From NCBI GenBank assembly GCA_903929035.1, contig CAIYTF010000198.1, positions 1-48,042 of the forward strand: DNA of 48,042 bases, given 5' to 3'. A program made the translations under genes and the position numbers. The notes beneath the pieces are model-generated. The model saw nothing but the letters and a program-made list of their open reading frames with translations, ran no database searches and was not told the DNA's origin. Of this stretch, positions 35,796 through 45,199 are shown piece by piece (position 1 is the first letter of the stretch; each line of letters begins with the position of its first letter). This stretch comes from an uncultured Ignavibacteriales bacterium (GTDB lineage: Bacteria > Bacteroidota > Ignavibacteria > Ignavibacteriales > Ignavibacteriaceae).

Positions 35796-36010
35796 CTTCA
35801 ATTCATCACTTGACGGAGGTTTGCTGCTATTTCGTGAGTTGGACTTTAGCGTTTGCCGACAAATAACCTTTACATTTTCTCAAGATAACCTTCGCTATCT
35901 TCATTACCCCACAAAGTTACTTGAAAATTAAATCTAACTTCAATTATTTCCATATTTATTTCCTATTTTTGATTGCACTTTTTTTAATTGAATCGTAAAT
36001 AAAGCTAAAT

Positions 36011-39000
36011 ATGTCAAATCTGAAAACAATTATAGATAAATTCTTCATAACTACTGTTAGTAAAAGTGGATTTCGTTTATTCCTCACTCATAATATAACA
36101 GACCTCTCGATAGATGGAAATTCAGTATCAGTTTTCGTGGGTGAAATAAATAAAAATGTGGTTAAAGTTAAAATAGATTTTGACGATAATAAGGATGTTG
36201 TAAGGATGGAGTGCAATTGTACCTACCCGGGGAATTGTAAGCATCTTGTCGCGGTACTTTATGAAATGGAGAAAAAAGGTTTCTTCATAAAGTCGTGGTC
36301 TCTTCCTGGAACTAATGGACAAAACAAAAATCAATTAACTCCTGCAAGACTAATCAATATCCTTTCAGAAAAGCTACCTGATACAATAAGCAAAGAAGAA
36401 ACGAAAGAAAATAATAATCTTAGTAAAGATAGTTTGTCTTCTGCAACATCAAGCACGGTTAGGCAAGAAATCGACTTTAATCAATTTAAAAGTAACATTC
36501 TATTGATTGTCCCCAAAAAAGAAGCACAAACTTCAAAAGCCAGATATAAAATCGCTTTTGCTTTGGTATTGAGTGCTTCCGGAAGGTCTTCTCATTTTCA
36601 AATTCTGCGGCAGCGGCTTCTTAAGGATGGCCTAATATCGGATATGTCTTTTATTTATGATGTTAATTTCGATAATGTCGAACCCCTCTCCCTTGAAGAA
36701 AGATTGGTTATCAATTATCTGGCAAGAGTTGGCAATCTAGCGAACCCTTTCGGGACAATATACTACCAAAATGATAAAAGAACGAAACAGACCGCGAGCG
36801 ATATTTTTTGTATGCTTGCCGATAAAGAAGTTTACCTATATAATGGCAGTAACCCTCCCCGCGAAATTCATATCCTAAAAGAAAAAGGACATTGTGACAT
36901 ATTAATTGAAAATGAAGAGAGCAACCTGAATCTCCGATTAAATTATTATCTTGAAAATGTTAAAATTGAATCGGCAGTTCCTGTTCACGATGATCCGCTT
37001 TGGGTACTTTCGGAGGATAAGATTTTTCAAATACCAAATTTAACTTACACCCAGTTTCTCAAGTTTGGAGAAAATAAAAATTGCATAAAAGTTCCTCGTG
37101 CATACCTGCAATATTTCGAAGAGAGCATCCTGCCGGGTTTGTCAAATAATCTTCCTATCAATTCAACCTGTTATTCCATTGAGGAACTCGAAGTAAATCC
37201 GGTATGGAAAATATTTTTTGAAGAACAAGATTTACTCTTGCGCATCCGGTTGAAGTTTGGATATGGCGAAATAGACTTGCCTTGCAATTCACAAGAATTG
37301 GTTACATCCATTTTTAGCGACAACAAAATTTTGCGCGTCACTCGGAATAAAGAGATTGAAGCCGAAGCGTTATCAATATTAAACGGATTATCCGTGAAGG
37401 TGCTTGAAGAAGGAGTTGTGGTACCTAAGAATAACCCTCTTGACTTTCTATATAATAATATGACCTTGTTGAAAGAACAAGGGTTCGCGATATTCGGCGA
37501 AGCCGATCTGAAAAAATTTAAAGTAAATTCATCAAAACCAAAGGTCGCGTTTGCCGTCAGCTCCGGCGTGGACTGGTTCGATCTTGAAACCAATGTAAAT
37601 TTTGACGGCATCCCTGTTTCTTTCTCGGCATTAGTCAATTCTATCAAGCAAAAAAAACGTTATTTAGAACTTTCCGATGGTTCTTATGGAATTTTACCCG
37701 CTGAGTGGGTTAATAAATTTATGCAGACTATAAGTCTCGGGGAAGTTGTTAATGACGGCACAATAAGGTTTTCTAAACTGCAGGCTAATGCTCTTGACGT
37801 GTTCCTTGGCAGCGTTGACTCCGCGGAGCGCGATAAGGAATTTGAGGAGCATATAGTGAAATTAAATTCTTTCGAACGAATAAAGAAACAATCTATTCCC
37901 AAAACATTCAAAGGTGAGCTTCGGGAATACCAAAAAGCCGGTGTTGATTGGTTATATTTTCTCAGAGAATTCTCTTTTGGCGGTATCCTCGCGGATGATA
38001 TGGGACTCGGAAAAACAATACAAGTATTGGCATTACTAGCAAAAGAAAAATTGAAGAAAAAGTTACCACCGACTTTAATTGTTGCCCCGACATCGGTGGT
38101 TTTCAATTGGATAAATGAAGCTGCAAAATTCGTTCCTTCGCTTAAAATTTTAAATCACACGGGGACATCGCGGATTAAGGAAGACCATCTGCACTTTGAA
38201 GAATACGATGTCGTGTTGACAAGCTATGGAATTTTACTTCGCGATTTTGAGATTATTTTTAAACAGGCTTTCCATTATATCATCCTTGATGAATCACAAA
38301 AAGTAAAAAATCCAACCTCCAAAACAGCCCGCTTGATGAGGGAATTCAAATCAAGTTACAGGCTATGTCTTACAGGTACTCCGGTTGAAAACAACTTGAA
38401 CGAATTATGGTCACAGATGAACATACTAAACTATGGTATGCTGGGAACACTTAAAAATTTTCAAGATTCCTTTGTTAATCCTATACAACGCGAGAACGAT
38501 CAGGACAGTGTCTTGTTGTTAAGAAAAATGATATATCCCTTCATCTTAAGGAGGACGAAAGAATTGGTGGCGAAGGAACTGCCGCCAAAAACCGAAATAA
38601 CTACAATGTGTCAGATGGAACCCGAACAAGAAAAAATATATAACATCTGGAAAGAATCAATCAGAGCGGAAGTTTTTAAGGAAATTTCGAAAAAAGGCAT
38701 TAAAAGAGCGGGTTTTAAAATTATAGAAGGTTTATTGCGCTTAAGGCAAATTTGCAATCATCCTGTATTAGTAAAGAAAGACTATCTGAAAAAATCCGGC
38801 AAGTTCGAGGAATTTAAATCAATGCTTATCGAGGTTATCAGCGAGGAGCATAAAGTATTGGTTTTTTCGCAATTTGTTCAGATGCTTGAAATTATGAAAG
38901 AGTTTTTAGTTGCCGAAAATATTCCATTTGAATATCTAAGAGGGAGTACAATAAACAGAGAGGAACGGGTAAACAATTTCCAAAACAACAAGAATATAAA

Positions 39001-39301
39001 GGTATTCCTCATCAGTCTGAAAGCAGGCGGTTTCGGACTAAATCTTACAGCTGCCGACTATGTTTTTCATTACGATCCTTGGTGGAATCCGGCAGTTGAA
39101 CAGCAAGCGACAGATAGGGCACATCGTATTGGACAGGATAAAAATGTTTTCGTTTATAAGTTCATCACTAAAAATTCAGTTGAAGAAAAGATTTTACAAC
39201 TGCAAGAAAAGAAACGTACGCTTGCTAAAAATATTATCTCTACCGAAGCAGGAGTTTTGAAAAATCTGAGCAAGGAAGATATTTCTTTGTTGTTTGATTA
39301 G
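36011..39301 (+). CDS. SNF2-family helicase with N-terminal SWIM zinc finger
   Basis: Large DNA-translocating ATPase of 1096 residues. A SWIM finger C68-x-C70-x5-C76-x-H78 (ECNCTYPGNCKHLV) lies at the N-terminus. A long middle region of the type seen in bacterial SNF2 proteins follows. The motor has motif I DDMGLGKTIQ near residue 663, Ia VAPTSVVFNW, II LDESQ, III LTGTPVENN, and the C-terminal half with SLKAGGFGLNLTAADYVFHYDPWWNP and QATDRAHRIGQ. The family acts on DNA-protein complexes or RNA polymerase; a specific role here is not known. It stands alone between the rpsA terminator and the epimerase gene. Confidence 0.92.
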   Translation: MSNLKTIIDKFFITTVSKSGFRLFLTHNITDLSIDGNSVSVFVGEINKNVVKVKIDFDDNKDVVRMECNCTYPGNCKHLVAVLYEMEKKGFFIKSWSLPGTNGQNKNQLTPARLINILSEKLPDTISKEETKENNNLSKDSLSSATSSTVRQEIDFNQFKSNILLIVPKKEAQTSKARYKIAFALVLSASGRSSHFQILRQRLLKDGLISDMSFIYDVNFDNVEPLSLEERLVINYLARVGNLANPFGTIYYQNDKRTKQTASDIFCMLADKEVYLYNGSNPPREIHILKEKGHCDILIENEESNLNLRLNYYLENVKIESAVPVHDDPLWVLSEDKIFQIPNLTYTQFLKFGENKNCIKVPRAYLQYFEESILPGLSNNLPINSTCYSIEELEVNPVWKIFFEEQDLLLRIRLKFGYGEIDLPCNSQELVTSIFSDNKILRVTRNKEIEAEALSILNGLSVKVLEEGVVVPKNNPLDFLYNNMTLLKEQGFAIFGEADLKKFKVNSSKPKVAFAVSSGVDWFDLETNVNFDGIPVSFSALVNSIKQKKRYLELSDGSYGILPAEWVNKFMQTISLGEVVNDGTIRFSKLQANALDVFLGSVDSAERDKEFEEHIVKLNSFERIKKQSIPKTFKGELREYQKAGVDWLYFLREFSFGGILADDMGLGKTIQVLALLAKEKLKKKLPPTLIVAPTSVVFNWINEAAKFVPSLKILNHTGTSRIKEDHLHFEEYDVVLTSYGILLRDFEIIFKQAFHYIILDESQKVKNPTSKTARLMREFKSSYRLCLTGTPVENNLNELWSQMNILNYGMLGTLKNFQDSFVNPIQRENDQDSVLLLRKMIYPFILRRTKELVAKELPPKTEITTMCQMEPEQEKIYNIWKESIRAEVFKEISKKGIKRAGFKIIEGLLRLRQICNHPVLVKKDYLKKSGKFEEFKSMLIEVISEEHKVLVFSQFVQMLEIMKEFLVAENIPFEYLRGSTINREERVNNFQNNKNIKVFLISLKAGGFGLNLTAADYVFHYDPWWNPAVEQQATDRAHRIGQDKNVFVYKFITKNSVEEKILQLQEKKRTLAKNIISTEAGVLKNLSKEDISLLFD

Positions 39302-39442
39302 AGATTGGTTTTAAGTGCATAGTATTGAAAACATTATTATTCAAAAACAAATAATCGTTGGTTTAGTGATATTCGTTAAATTGGTATTTAACTTTTAAGA
39401 ATTACGTATTGATTACAAGCTGTCATAGTAATAATTTTTTGA

Positions 39443-40483
39443 ATGGCAAATATTTCATCTGCTAAAATGATATTGCGATATTATCCATATACGATAGCCC
39501 TTAAACATACTTTTGCCATTTCAAATAATGTAAGGACCACCAATCCGGCTATGCTGGTTGAATTAGAGTATGAAAATATTGTCGGTTATGGAGAAGCTTC
39601 TATGCCGCCATACTTGGGAGAAACTCAAGAAACAGCGGCAAAATTTTTGTCGGGTATTAATCTCGAGCAATTTAAGAATCCTTTTGAGCTTGAAACTATC
39701 CTAAGCTATGTGGATGCTGCAGCACCAGGGAACCAAGCCGCGAAAGCCGCAATTGATATTGCCTTTCACGATTTGATTGGAAAATTATTGAATAAATCGT
39801 GGGTTGATATTTGGGGATATAATAGAGAAAATACTCCCTTTACCTCATTCACGATTGGAATTGATACTCCAGAAATTGTTGAAGCAAAGGTAAAGGAAGC
39901 TGCTGAATACAAAATTCTTAAAATTAAACTTGGCAGTGAACTTGATAAAGAAATTGTTGAAACTATCATAAAGGTAACTGACAGGCCATTGATTGGTGAC
40001 GTTAATCAAGGGTGGAATGACAAACATTATGCTATTGAGATGATTGAATGGTGTGCTGAAAATGGTTTTAAATTGATTGAACAGCCTATGCCTAAAGAAC
40101 AGCTTGATGACATTGCCTGGCTGACGGAAAGAAGTTCAATTCCTATATTTGCAGATGAGTCTGTGCAGCGGCTATCGGACATTGTTAAAATCAACGGCGC
40201 GTTTGACGGCATTAATGTAAAACTAATGAAGTCAACCGGTTTGCGTGAGGCAAAAAAAATGTTAGAACTCGCGAAAAACCTTGGCTTGCGGTTGATGCTT
40301 GGATGTATGACCGAAACTTCCTGTGCAATTTCGGCTGCTTCACATCTTGCCCCTTTAGTGGAATGGGCAGACCTTGACGGGGCACTGCTTATAGAAAACG
40401 ATAAATTTAGCGGGACAACTATTCAAAACGGCAAAATAGTTATTCAAGATAAACCGGGTATTGGAGTTAAGAAACTTTTTTAA
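39443..40483 (+). CDS. Dipeptide epimerase (L-Ala-D/L-Glu type), enolase superfamily
   Basis: Muconate-lactonising subgroup enzyme that epimerises dipeptides such as those released from murein. Catalytic lysines are K160/K162 (KILKIKLG) and K260 (GINVK); metal ligands are D186 (GDVNQGW), E213 (IEQP) and D238 (FADES). The C-terminal specificity loop reads LGCMTETSCAI. The length of 346 residues is normal. It is followed after 23 bases by the M16 peptidase pair, which could place it in peptide recycling. Substrate is inferred from the family only. Confidence 0.88.
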   Translation: MANISSAKMILRYYPYTIALKHTFAISNNVRTTNPAMLVELEYENIVGYGEASMPPYLGETQETAAKFLSGINLEQFKNPFELETILSYVDAAAPGNQAAKAAIDIAFHDLIGKLLNKSWVDIWGYNRENTPFTSFTIGIDTPEIVEAKVKEAAEYKILKIKLGSELDKEIVETIIKVTDRPLIGDVNQGWNDKHYAIEMIEWCAENGFKLIEQPMPKEQLDDIAWLTERSSIPIFADESVQRLSDIVKINGAFDGINVKLMKSTGLREAKKMLELAKNLGLRLMLGCMTETSCAISAASHLAPLVEWADLDGALLIENDKFSGTTIQNGKIVIQDKPGIGVKKLF

Positions 40484-40506
40484 ACATTAATTGTCTATTA
40501 TACAAT

Positions 40507-41847
40507 ATGAAAAAATCACTATTAATTTTGTTGGTGCTTATGAGTGTTAATTTATTTGCAGAAATACCTGAAAAGGGCAAGAAAATATTCCCTTTCCCGT
40601 ATCAGAAATATTCATTGGAAAATGGGTTTAAAGTTATTCTCATTCCGTTTGATAGCCCCGGACTCGTGAGCTATTATACCGTGGTCCGTACAGGCAGCAG
40701 AGATGAGTGGGAACCAGGTAAATCGGGGTTTGCCCATTTCTTTGAGCATATAATGTTTCGAGGGACTGAAAAACATCCCGGGAATGTATATGACAGTATT
40801 GTCACAAGTATCGGTGCTGATGCAAATGCCTATACAAGTGATGACTTGACAGTCTATCATCTTAACTTTGCTTCTGAAGATTTGGAGAAAGTTATGGATA
40901 TTGAATCTGACAGGTTTCAAAATCTAAAATTCACGAAAGAACAGTTCCAAACTGAGTCGGGTGCTGTTTACGGCGAGTATAGAAAGGGGAGAACTAACCC
41001 GTGGGAAGTCGGGATTGAGGCTTTGCGTGATATGGCTTTCGAGAAACACACCTATAAACATACAACAATAGGCTTTGAGCGAGATATAAAAGATATGCCT
41101 AACCAATATGATTACAGCATTAATTTTTATAATCGGTATTATCGTCCGTCAAATTGCGTCTTGGTTGTTGTTGGCGATTTTATACCTGAAGAAGTAAAAA
41201 ACAGGGTAAAGAAATATTATGGAGATTGGAAGGGAAGTTACACACCTCCAAAAATTGATATTGAACCTGCGCAGACAGCACCACGGATGAAAGAGATTAG
41301 CTATCCCGGAAAAACATTACCTATGATTATAATGGGTTATAAATGTGACGCGTTTTCTACTTCAAATAAAGATTACTTATCAACTTTTCATCTCAATGAC
41401 CTTGCTTTCGGTGAAACGAGTGAACTCTACAAAAAGCTTGTTCTAAATGAACAGAAAGTTCAATCACTTTTTACGAATCCCGGACCATCACGCGATGCTT
41501 ATCTGTTTGAAATTTATGTTGAAGTGAAAGATGCTAAAGACATTCAATATGTAATTGAAGAAGTAAGGAAAACGCTCGAGAATTTTGCAATTGAACCGGT
41601 TAGTGTTGAAAAGCTTAACAAACTTAAAATGAGAAATAAGTATGGATTTCTTATGGGACTTGACAGTCCTAACGCGGTTGCCGGAATTTTGCCGCAGTTT
41701 ATTACTATGACCGGCGATATTGATGCAGTTGATGAGTTCTATCTGGGCTTAGATGCAATTACTCCTGACGATATTCTTCATTCCACGAAAAAATATTTTC
41801 AATCGCGAAGTGAAAATATCATTATTCTGAAAGGTGAAAGAGAATGA
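40507..41847 (+). CDS. M16-family zinc peptidase, active subunit
   Basis: Secreted or periplasmic insulinase-type peptidase with a signal peptide (MKKSLLILLVLMSVNLFA). The inverted zinc motif H77-F-F-E80-H81 (GFAHFFEHIMFRGTE) is intact, and the second metal glutamate is in ESGAVYGEYRKG. The length of 446 residues matches single-subunit members that work as pairs. The stop overlaps the next start (ATGA), pointing to a heterodimer with the following inactive homologue. Confidence 0.9.
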   Translation: MKKSLLILLVLMSVNLFAEIPEKGKKIFPFPYQKYSLENGFKVILIPFDSPGLVSYYTVVRTGSRDEWEPGKSGFAHFFEHIMFRGTEKHPGNVYDSIVTSIGADANAYTSDDLTVYHLNFASEDLEKVMDIESDRFQNLKFTKEQFQTESGAVYGEYRKGRTNPWEVGIEALRDMAFEKHTYKHTTIGFERDIKDMPNQYDYSINFYNRYYRPSNCVLVVVGDFIPEEVKNRVKKYYGDWKGSYTPPKIDIEPAQTAPRMKEISYPGKTLPMIIMGYKCDAFSTSNKDYLSTFHLNDLAFGETSELYKKLVLNEQKVQSLFTNPGPSRDAYLFEIYVEVKDAKDIQYVIEEVRKTLENFAIEPVSVEKLNKLKMRNKYGFLMGLDSPNAVAGILPQFITMTGDIDAVDEFYLGLDAITPDDILHSTKKYFQSRSENIIILKGERE

Positions 41848-43334
41848 AGACTATATTTTTAACAATATTAATAGGTGCATTCACGATGATTACTGCCCAA
41901 TCTTTAGACGAAAGTCGAATTGTAAAAGTATTTAGTCAATTCGATCCTTCCATATCAATTAGAATTGTTTTTAATGCCGGTGCTCAATATGATCCGGTTG
42001 GAAAAGAAGGACTTTCCTATCTGACAGCGCAAATGATAAGTGATGGTGCTTCTAAGGTAAACACGCGCAGCGAAATTTTAGAAAAACTTTTTCCGTTAGC
42101 AGCAAGTTTTTCGATGAATACAAGCAGGGAAGTAAGTGTTTTTTGCGGAAGAGTTCACAAGGATAATTTTAAACCGTACTATGAGCTTTTTATTCAACAG
42201 ATATTATCACCGGCTTTTAATGAAGATGACTTCAAAAGAATAAAACAAAATACTCTGAATTATCTCACAACTACTCTAAAATATTCAAGCGATGAAGAAC
42301 TTGGAAAAGCAGCTCTATATAATTTTATTTACGCGGGGACGCCATACTCTAATCCAATACAGGGAACCGAAGCAGGAATAAAATCAATATCAATTGAAGA
42401 TGTTAAAGCATTTTATGCAAAATACTATAATCGATCTAATTTCGTGCTTGGTATTGGCGGCGGATACGAAAAGGAACTCATTTCTGTTTTGTGGAACGAT
42501 CTTGAAAAACTTTCAGATGGCAATTTGGCAGCTGCTCCAAAAATTTCTGCAAAGGAAATAACCGGCAGGGAATTAGTTATTGTCGATAAAGGTGCTGCCG
42601 CGACCGCTATTTCTATCGGCTTCCCGATTAATATTGTACGCGGACAAAAAGATTGGTATGCTCTCGCGATTGCCAATTCGTGGTTAGGCGAGCATAGGAA
42701 CTCAAGTTCACATCTCTATCAGGTTATCAGGGAGATTAGAGGATTAAACTATGGCGACTACTCATATATTGAGCATTATCCTAATGGCGGCAGCCTGAAT
42801 AAACCGCCTGTCAATGTGCCAAGGCGGCAGCACATTTTCGAGATATGGATTCGCCCGGTTCCAAATGAAACGGCGCACTTCGCGTTGCGGGCGGCATTGA
42901 GAGAATTAAAACTATTAATAGACAATGGCTTAACTCAAGAGCAATTTGCAGCTACCCGTGATTTTCTAAAAAAATATATCCTGCACTATGCTCCAACTAC
43001 TAATATGAGGTTAGGTTACGCGCTGGATGATAAGTTTTATGGTTTAAATGAATCACACCTTGCAAGGTATAGAAAAGCATTAGAAACCTTAACATTATCG
43101 GATGTAAATTCGGCTATAAAGGGATATCTCCAATATGACAAATTGAAAATAGCCGTAATTACAGGAAATGGCGAATCGCTTCTAAAACAAATTTGCGAAG
43201 AGCAAGAATCGCCTATAAGTTATTCTTCTGCAAAGAATCAAGAAGTTTTGAATGAGGATAAATTTATTTCCATTTTCCCGTTAGGGATTAAAATAGATAA
43301 TGCAAAAATTCTCACTCTTGATAAACTGTTTTAG
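41844..43334 (+). CDS. M16-family peptidase, inactive partner subunit
   Basis: The fold is that of M16 peptidases (FNAGAQYDPVGKEGLSYLTAQMI), but the place of HxxEH is taken by residues that cannot bind zinc. The R/Y substrate-contact motif IREIRGLNYGDYSYIE is kept, as in non-catalytic partner subunits. A signal peptide (MKTIFLTILIGAFTMITAQ) is present. Translation is coupled to the active subunit by the ATGA overlap. Together they would form a periplasmic peptide-degrading heterodimer. Confidence 0.88.
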   Translation: MKTIFLTILIGAFTMITAQSLDESRIVKVFSQFDPSISIRIVFNAGAQYDPVGKEGLSYLTAQMISDGASKVNTRSEILEKLFPLAASFSMNTSREVSVFCGRVHKDNFKPYYELFIQQILSPAFNEDDFKRIKQNTLNYLTTTLKYSSDEELGKAALYNFIYAGTPYSNPIQGTEAGIKSISIEDVKAFYAKYYNRSNFVLGIGGGYEKELISVLWNDLEKLSDGNLAAAPKISAKEITGRELVIVDKGAAATAISIGFPINIVRGQKDWYALAIANSWLGEHRNSSSHLYQVIREIRGLNYGDYSYIEHYPNGGSLNKPPVNVPRRQHIFEIWIRPVPNETAHFALRAALRELKLLIDNGLTQEQFAATRDFLKKYILHYAPTTNMRLGYALDDKFYGLNESHLARYRKALETLTLSDVNSAIKGYLQYDKLKIAVITGNGESLLKQICEEQESPISYSSAKNQEVLNEDKFISIFPLGIKIDNAKILTLDKLF

Positions 43335-43363
43335 TAATTTTTCATTGGAATATTAATTTGGAA

Positions 43364-45049
43364 ATGAAAGTAAATTTGGTTTTTCGGAGATTTTTTGGTA
43401 ATTACATACTTTTTGCCCTCTTTTTTGTAGGAAGTCTGTCTTGCAATACGCCAACTTCTACTTTGAAAGAAGACCTTAATATTAGAATTAATCAGGTCGG
43501 ATATTTACCTGACCAGATTAAAGTTGGTATGATTTTTTCGAAAACCGCATTGAAATCAAAAGAATTTGTGCTTTTAGATGCTGCTTCAAAAAAAGAAATG
43601 TATCGGAATGAGATTTCCGAGAATAAGGGAAGCTGGGGACAATTTCCTTTTCACTATTTAGCAGATTTTTCTTCTTTTTCCAACGATGGTTCATTTATTC
43701 TGGAAATTGCAGGAAATAGAAGTTATATTTTTAAAGTTGGTAATCGTATTTATTCGCATTTGGTGGATTCCTTACTAACTTTTTTGACTGTTCAAAGATG
43801 CGGTTCAACGAATCCTAAGCTACATAAAATCTGTCATATTTATGATTCGCCTTGTGTATCTGGTGATAACTCTGTAAAAGGAGTTGATGTCACCGGGGGC
43901 TGGCACGATGCGGGGGACTATGTTAAATTCCTTAATACAACTGCATACACGACCTACGCGTTGCTGCTTGCTTATGATTTACATAAAGAAAACTTGCAAT
44001 TTGATAATAATAAAAATGGTGTTCCTGACATTCTTGAAGAAGCACGTGTTGGTATTGATTGGATTCTTAGGTGTAATTATAAAGGCTCATCCTTAATTAA
44101 TCAAGTGCAGGATAATCGCGATCACGAGCAAGGATGGCGACTTCCGGAAAATGATTCTCTAAAGTATGATCGTCCGGCATTTAAGGGAGTTGGCAAGAAT
44201 CTTATTGGTTTATGCAGCGCGAGTCTCACCCTTGGGGCAAGGATATGGCAAGAAAATTTTCACGATGAAGAATTTGTAAAGAAAATGCAATCTGCCGCCG
44301 AAAAACTTTTTGCATCGCGAAATTCCGTGCCTGATGTTGACAACACGACAAGCGGAATGTATTGTGATAGAACATACACGGGGAAATTGGCACTTGGAGC
44401 TATCGAACTCTATAAGACAACAAACCGTCCCGAATATCTTGCCGAAGCTATTGCTTTGGCTAAGCAAACAACCGCTGACTTTTGGTGGAGCTGGGGAGAC
44501 ATAAATGCTCTTTGTTTTTTCAGAATGGCTCCTTATATGAAAGAAATGAAAGACAATTTGCTGACAAATCTTACACATTTTAATAATTCCAAGAACACAA
44601 ACCTTTATGGCGAATCAACCTCGTTTAGCTGGGGAACAACCCATACTTTCTTGGGAGCTGCCTTGCATAGCATTTTGTGGAAAAACCTCACTTCAACTTC
44701 TTGGTTTGATTCTTTGGCTGCTTTCCAAGTTGATTATATTTTTGGCAGGAATCCGTGGGGAGTGTCCTTTATATATAATTTCGGAACGGCTTTTACAAAG
44801 AACTTTCATAATCAGGTTGCCTATTTTAATGGAGGATATTCCCCAGGTGCGATTGCCGCGGGACCTGCACCTCAAGAATTGCTAAAGAACTATATAATCA
44901 AACGCGAAAATTCCAAATACGCGGAATTTAACTCGAATGATGTGAAGTATTATGATGATCGAATGGACTATATTACTAACGAACCAACAATCGTGACAAA
45001 TGCCACTGCAATTTTGCTTTTTAGTGATTCATATTACCAAAGGAAATAA
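43364..45049 (+). CDS. Glycoside hydrolase family 9 lipoprotein
   Basis: Family 9 beta-glucanase-type enzyme. A lipoprotein signal ends in SLSC (C27), followed by an immunoglobulin-like CelD_N domain (INQVGYLPDQIKVGMIF) and the (alpha/alpha)6 barrel. Catalytic aspartates are D182 and D185 in GGWHDAGDYVKF; the C-terminal acid is E540 in DYITNEPT. The motif FGRNPWGVSFIYNFG is typical. The length fits this domain set with no carbohydrate-binding module. The ATG at 43364 is taken over a TTG at 43358. Suggests the organism degrades beta-glucans at its outer membrane or in the periplasm. Confidence 0.9.
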   Translation: MKVNLVFRRFFGNYILFALFFVGSLSCNTPTSTLKEDLNIRINQVGYLPDQIKVGMIFSKTALKSKEFVLLDAASKKEMYRNEISENKGSWGQFPFHYLADFSSFSNDGSFILEIAGNRSYIFKVGNRIYSHLVDSLLTFLTVQRCGSTNPKLHKICHIYDSPCVSGDNSVKGVDVTGGWHDAGDYVKFLNTTAYTTYALLLAYDLHKENLQFDNNKNGVPDILEEARVGIDWILRCNYKGSSLINQVQDNRDHEQGWRLPENDSLKYDRPAFKGVGKNLIGLCSASLTLGARIWQENFHDEEFVKKMQSAAEKLFASRNSVPDVDNTTSGMYCDRTYTGKLALGAIELYKTTNRPEYLAEAIALAKQTTADFWWSWGDINALCFFRMAPYMKEMKDNLLTNLTHFNNSKNTNLYGESTSFSWGTTHTFLGAALHSILWKNLTSTSWFDSLAAFQVDYIFGRNPWGVSFIYNFGTAFTKNFHNQVAYFNGGYSPGAIAAGPAPQELLKNYIIKRENSKYAEFNSNDVKYYDDRMDYITNEPTIVTNATAILLFSDSYYQRK

Positions 45050-45146
45050 TGTATCAAGATGTGGCACTTATTGATGTCGAGTATTATTATGAGACGAAAG
45101 TAATAAATTAAAAGTAGATATTTGATTATATATAGAAGTATTTGGA

Positions 45147-45162
45147 TTGGCATAATTGTTGC
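45147..45162 (+). promoter_or_regulatory. Sigma-54 (-24/-12) promoter before the KaiC-like gene
   Basis: TTGGCATAATTGTTGC differs from the consensus TTGGCAC-N5-TTGC by a single base, with GG and GC 12 bases apart. It is the best such match seen in the window. Transcription would start near 45174, 26 bases before the ATG at 45200. Confidence 0.6.
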
Positions 45163-45199
45163 GAAATAGAAATAAGAAATTAGATTATGAGATGATAAA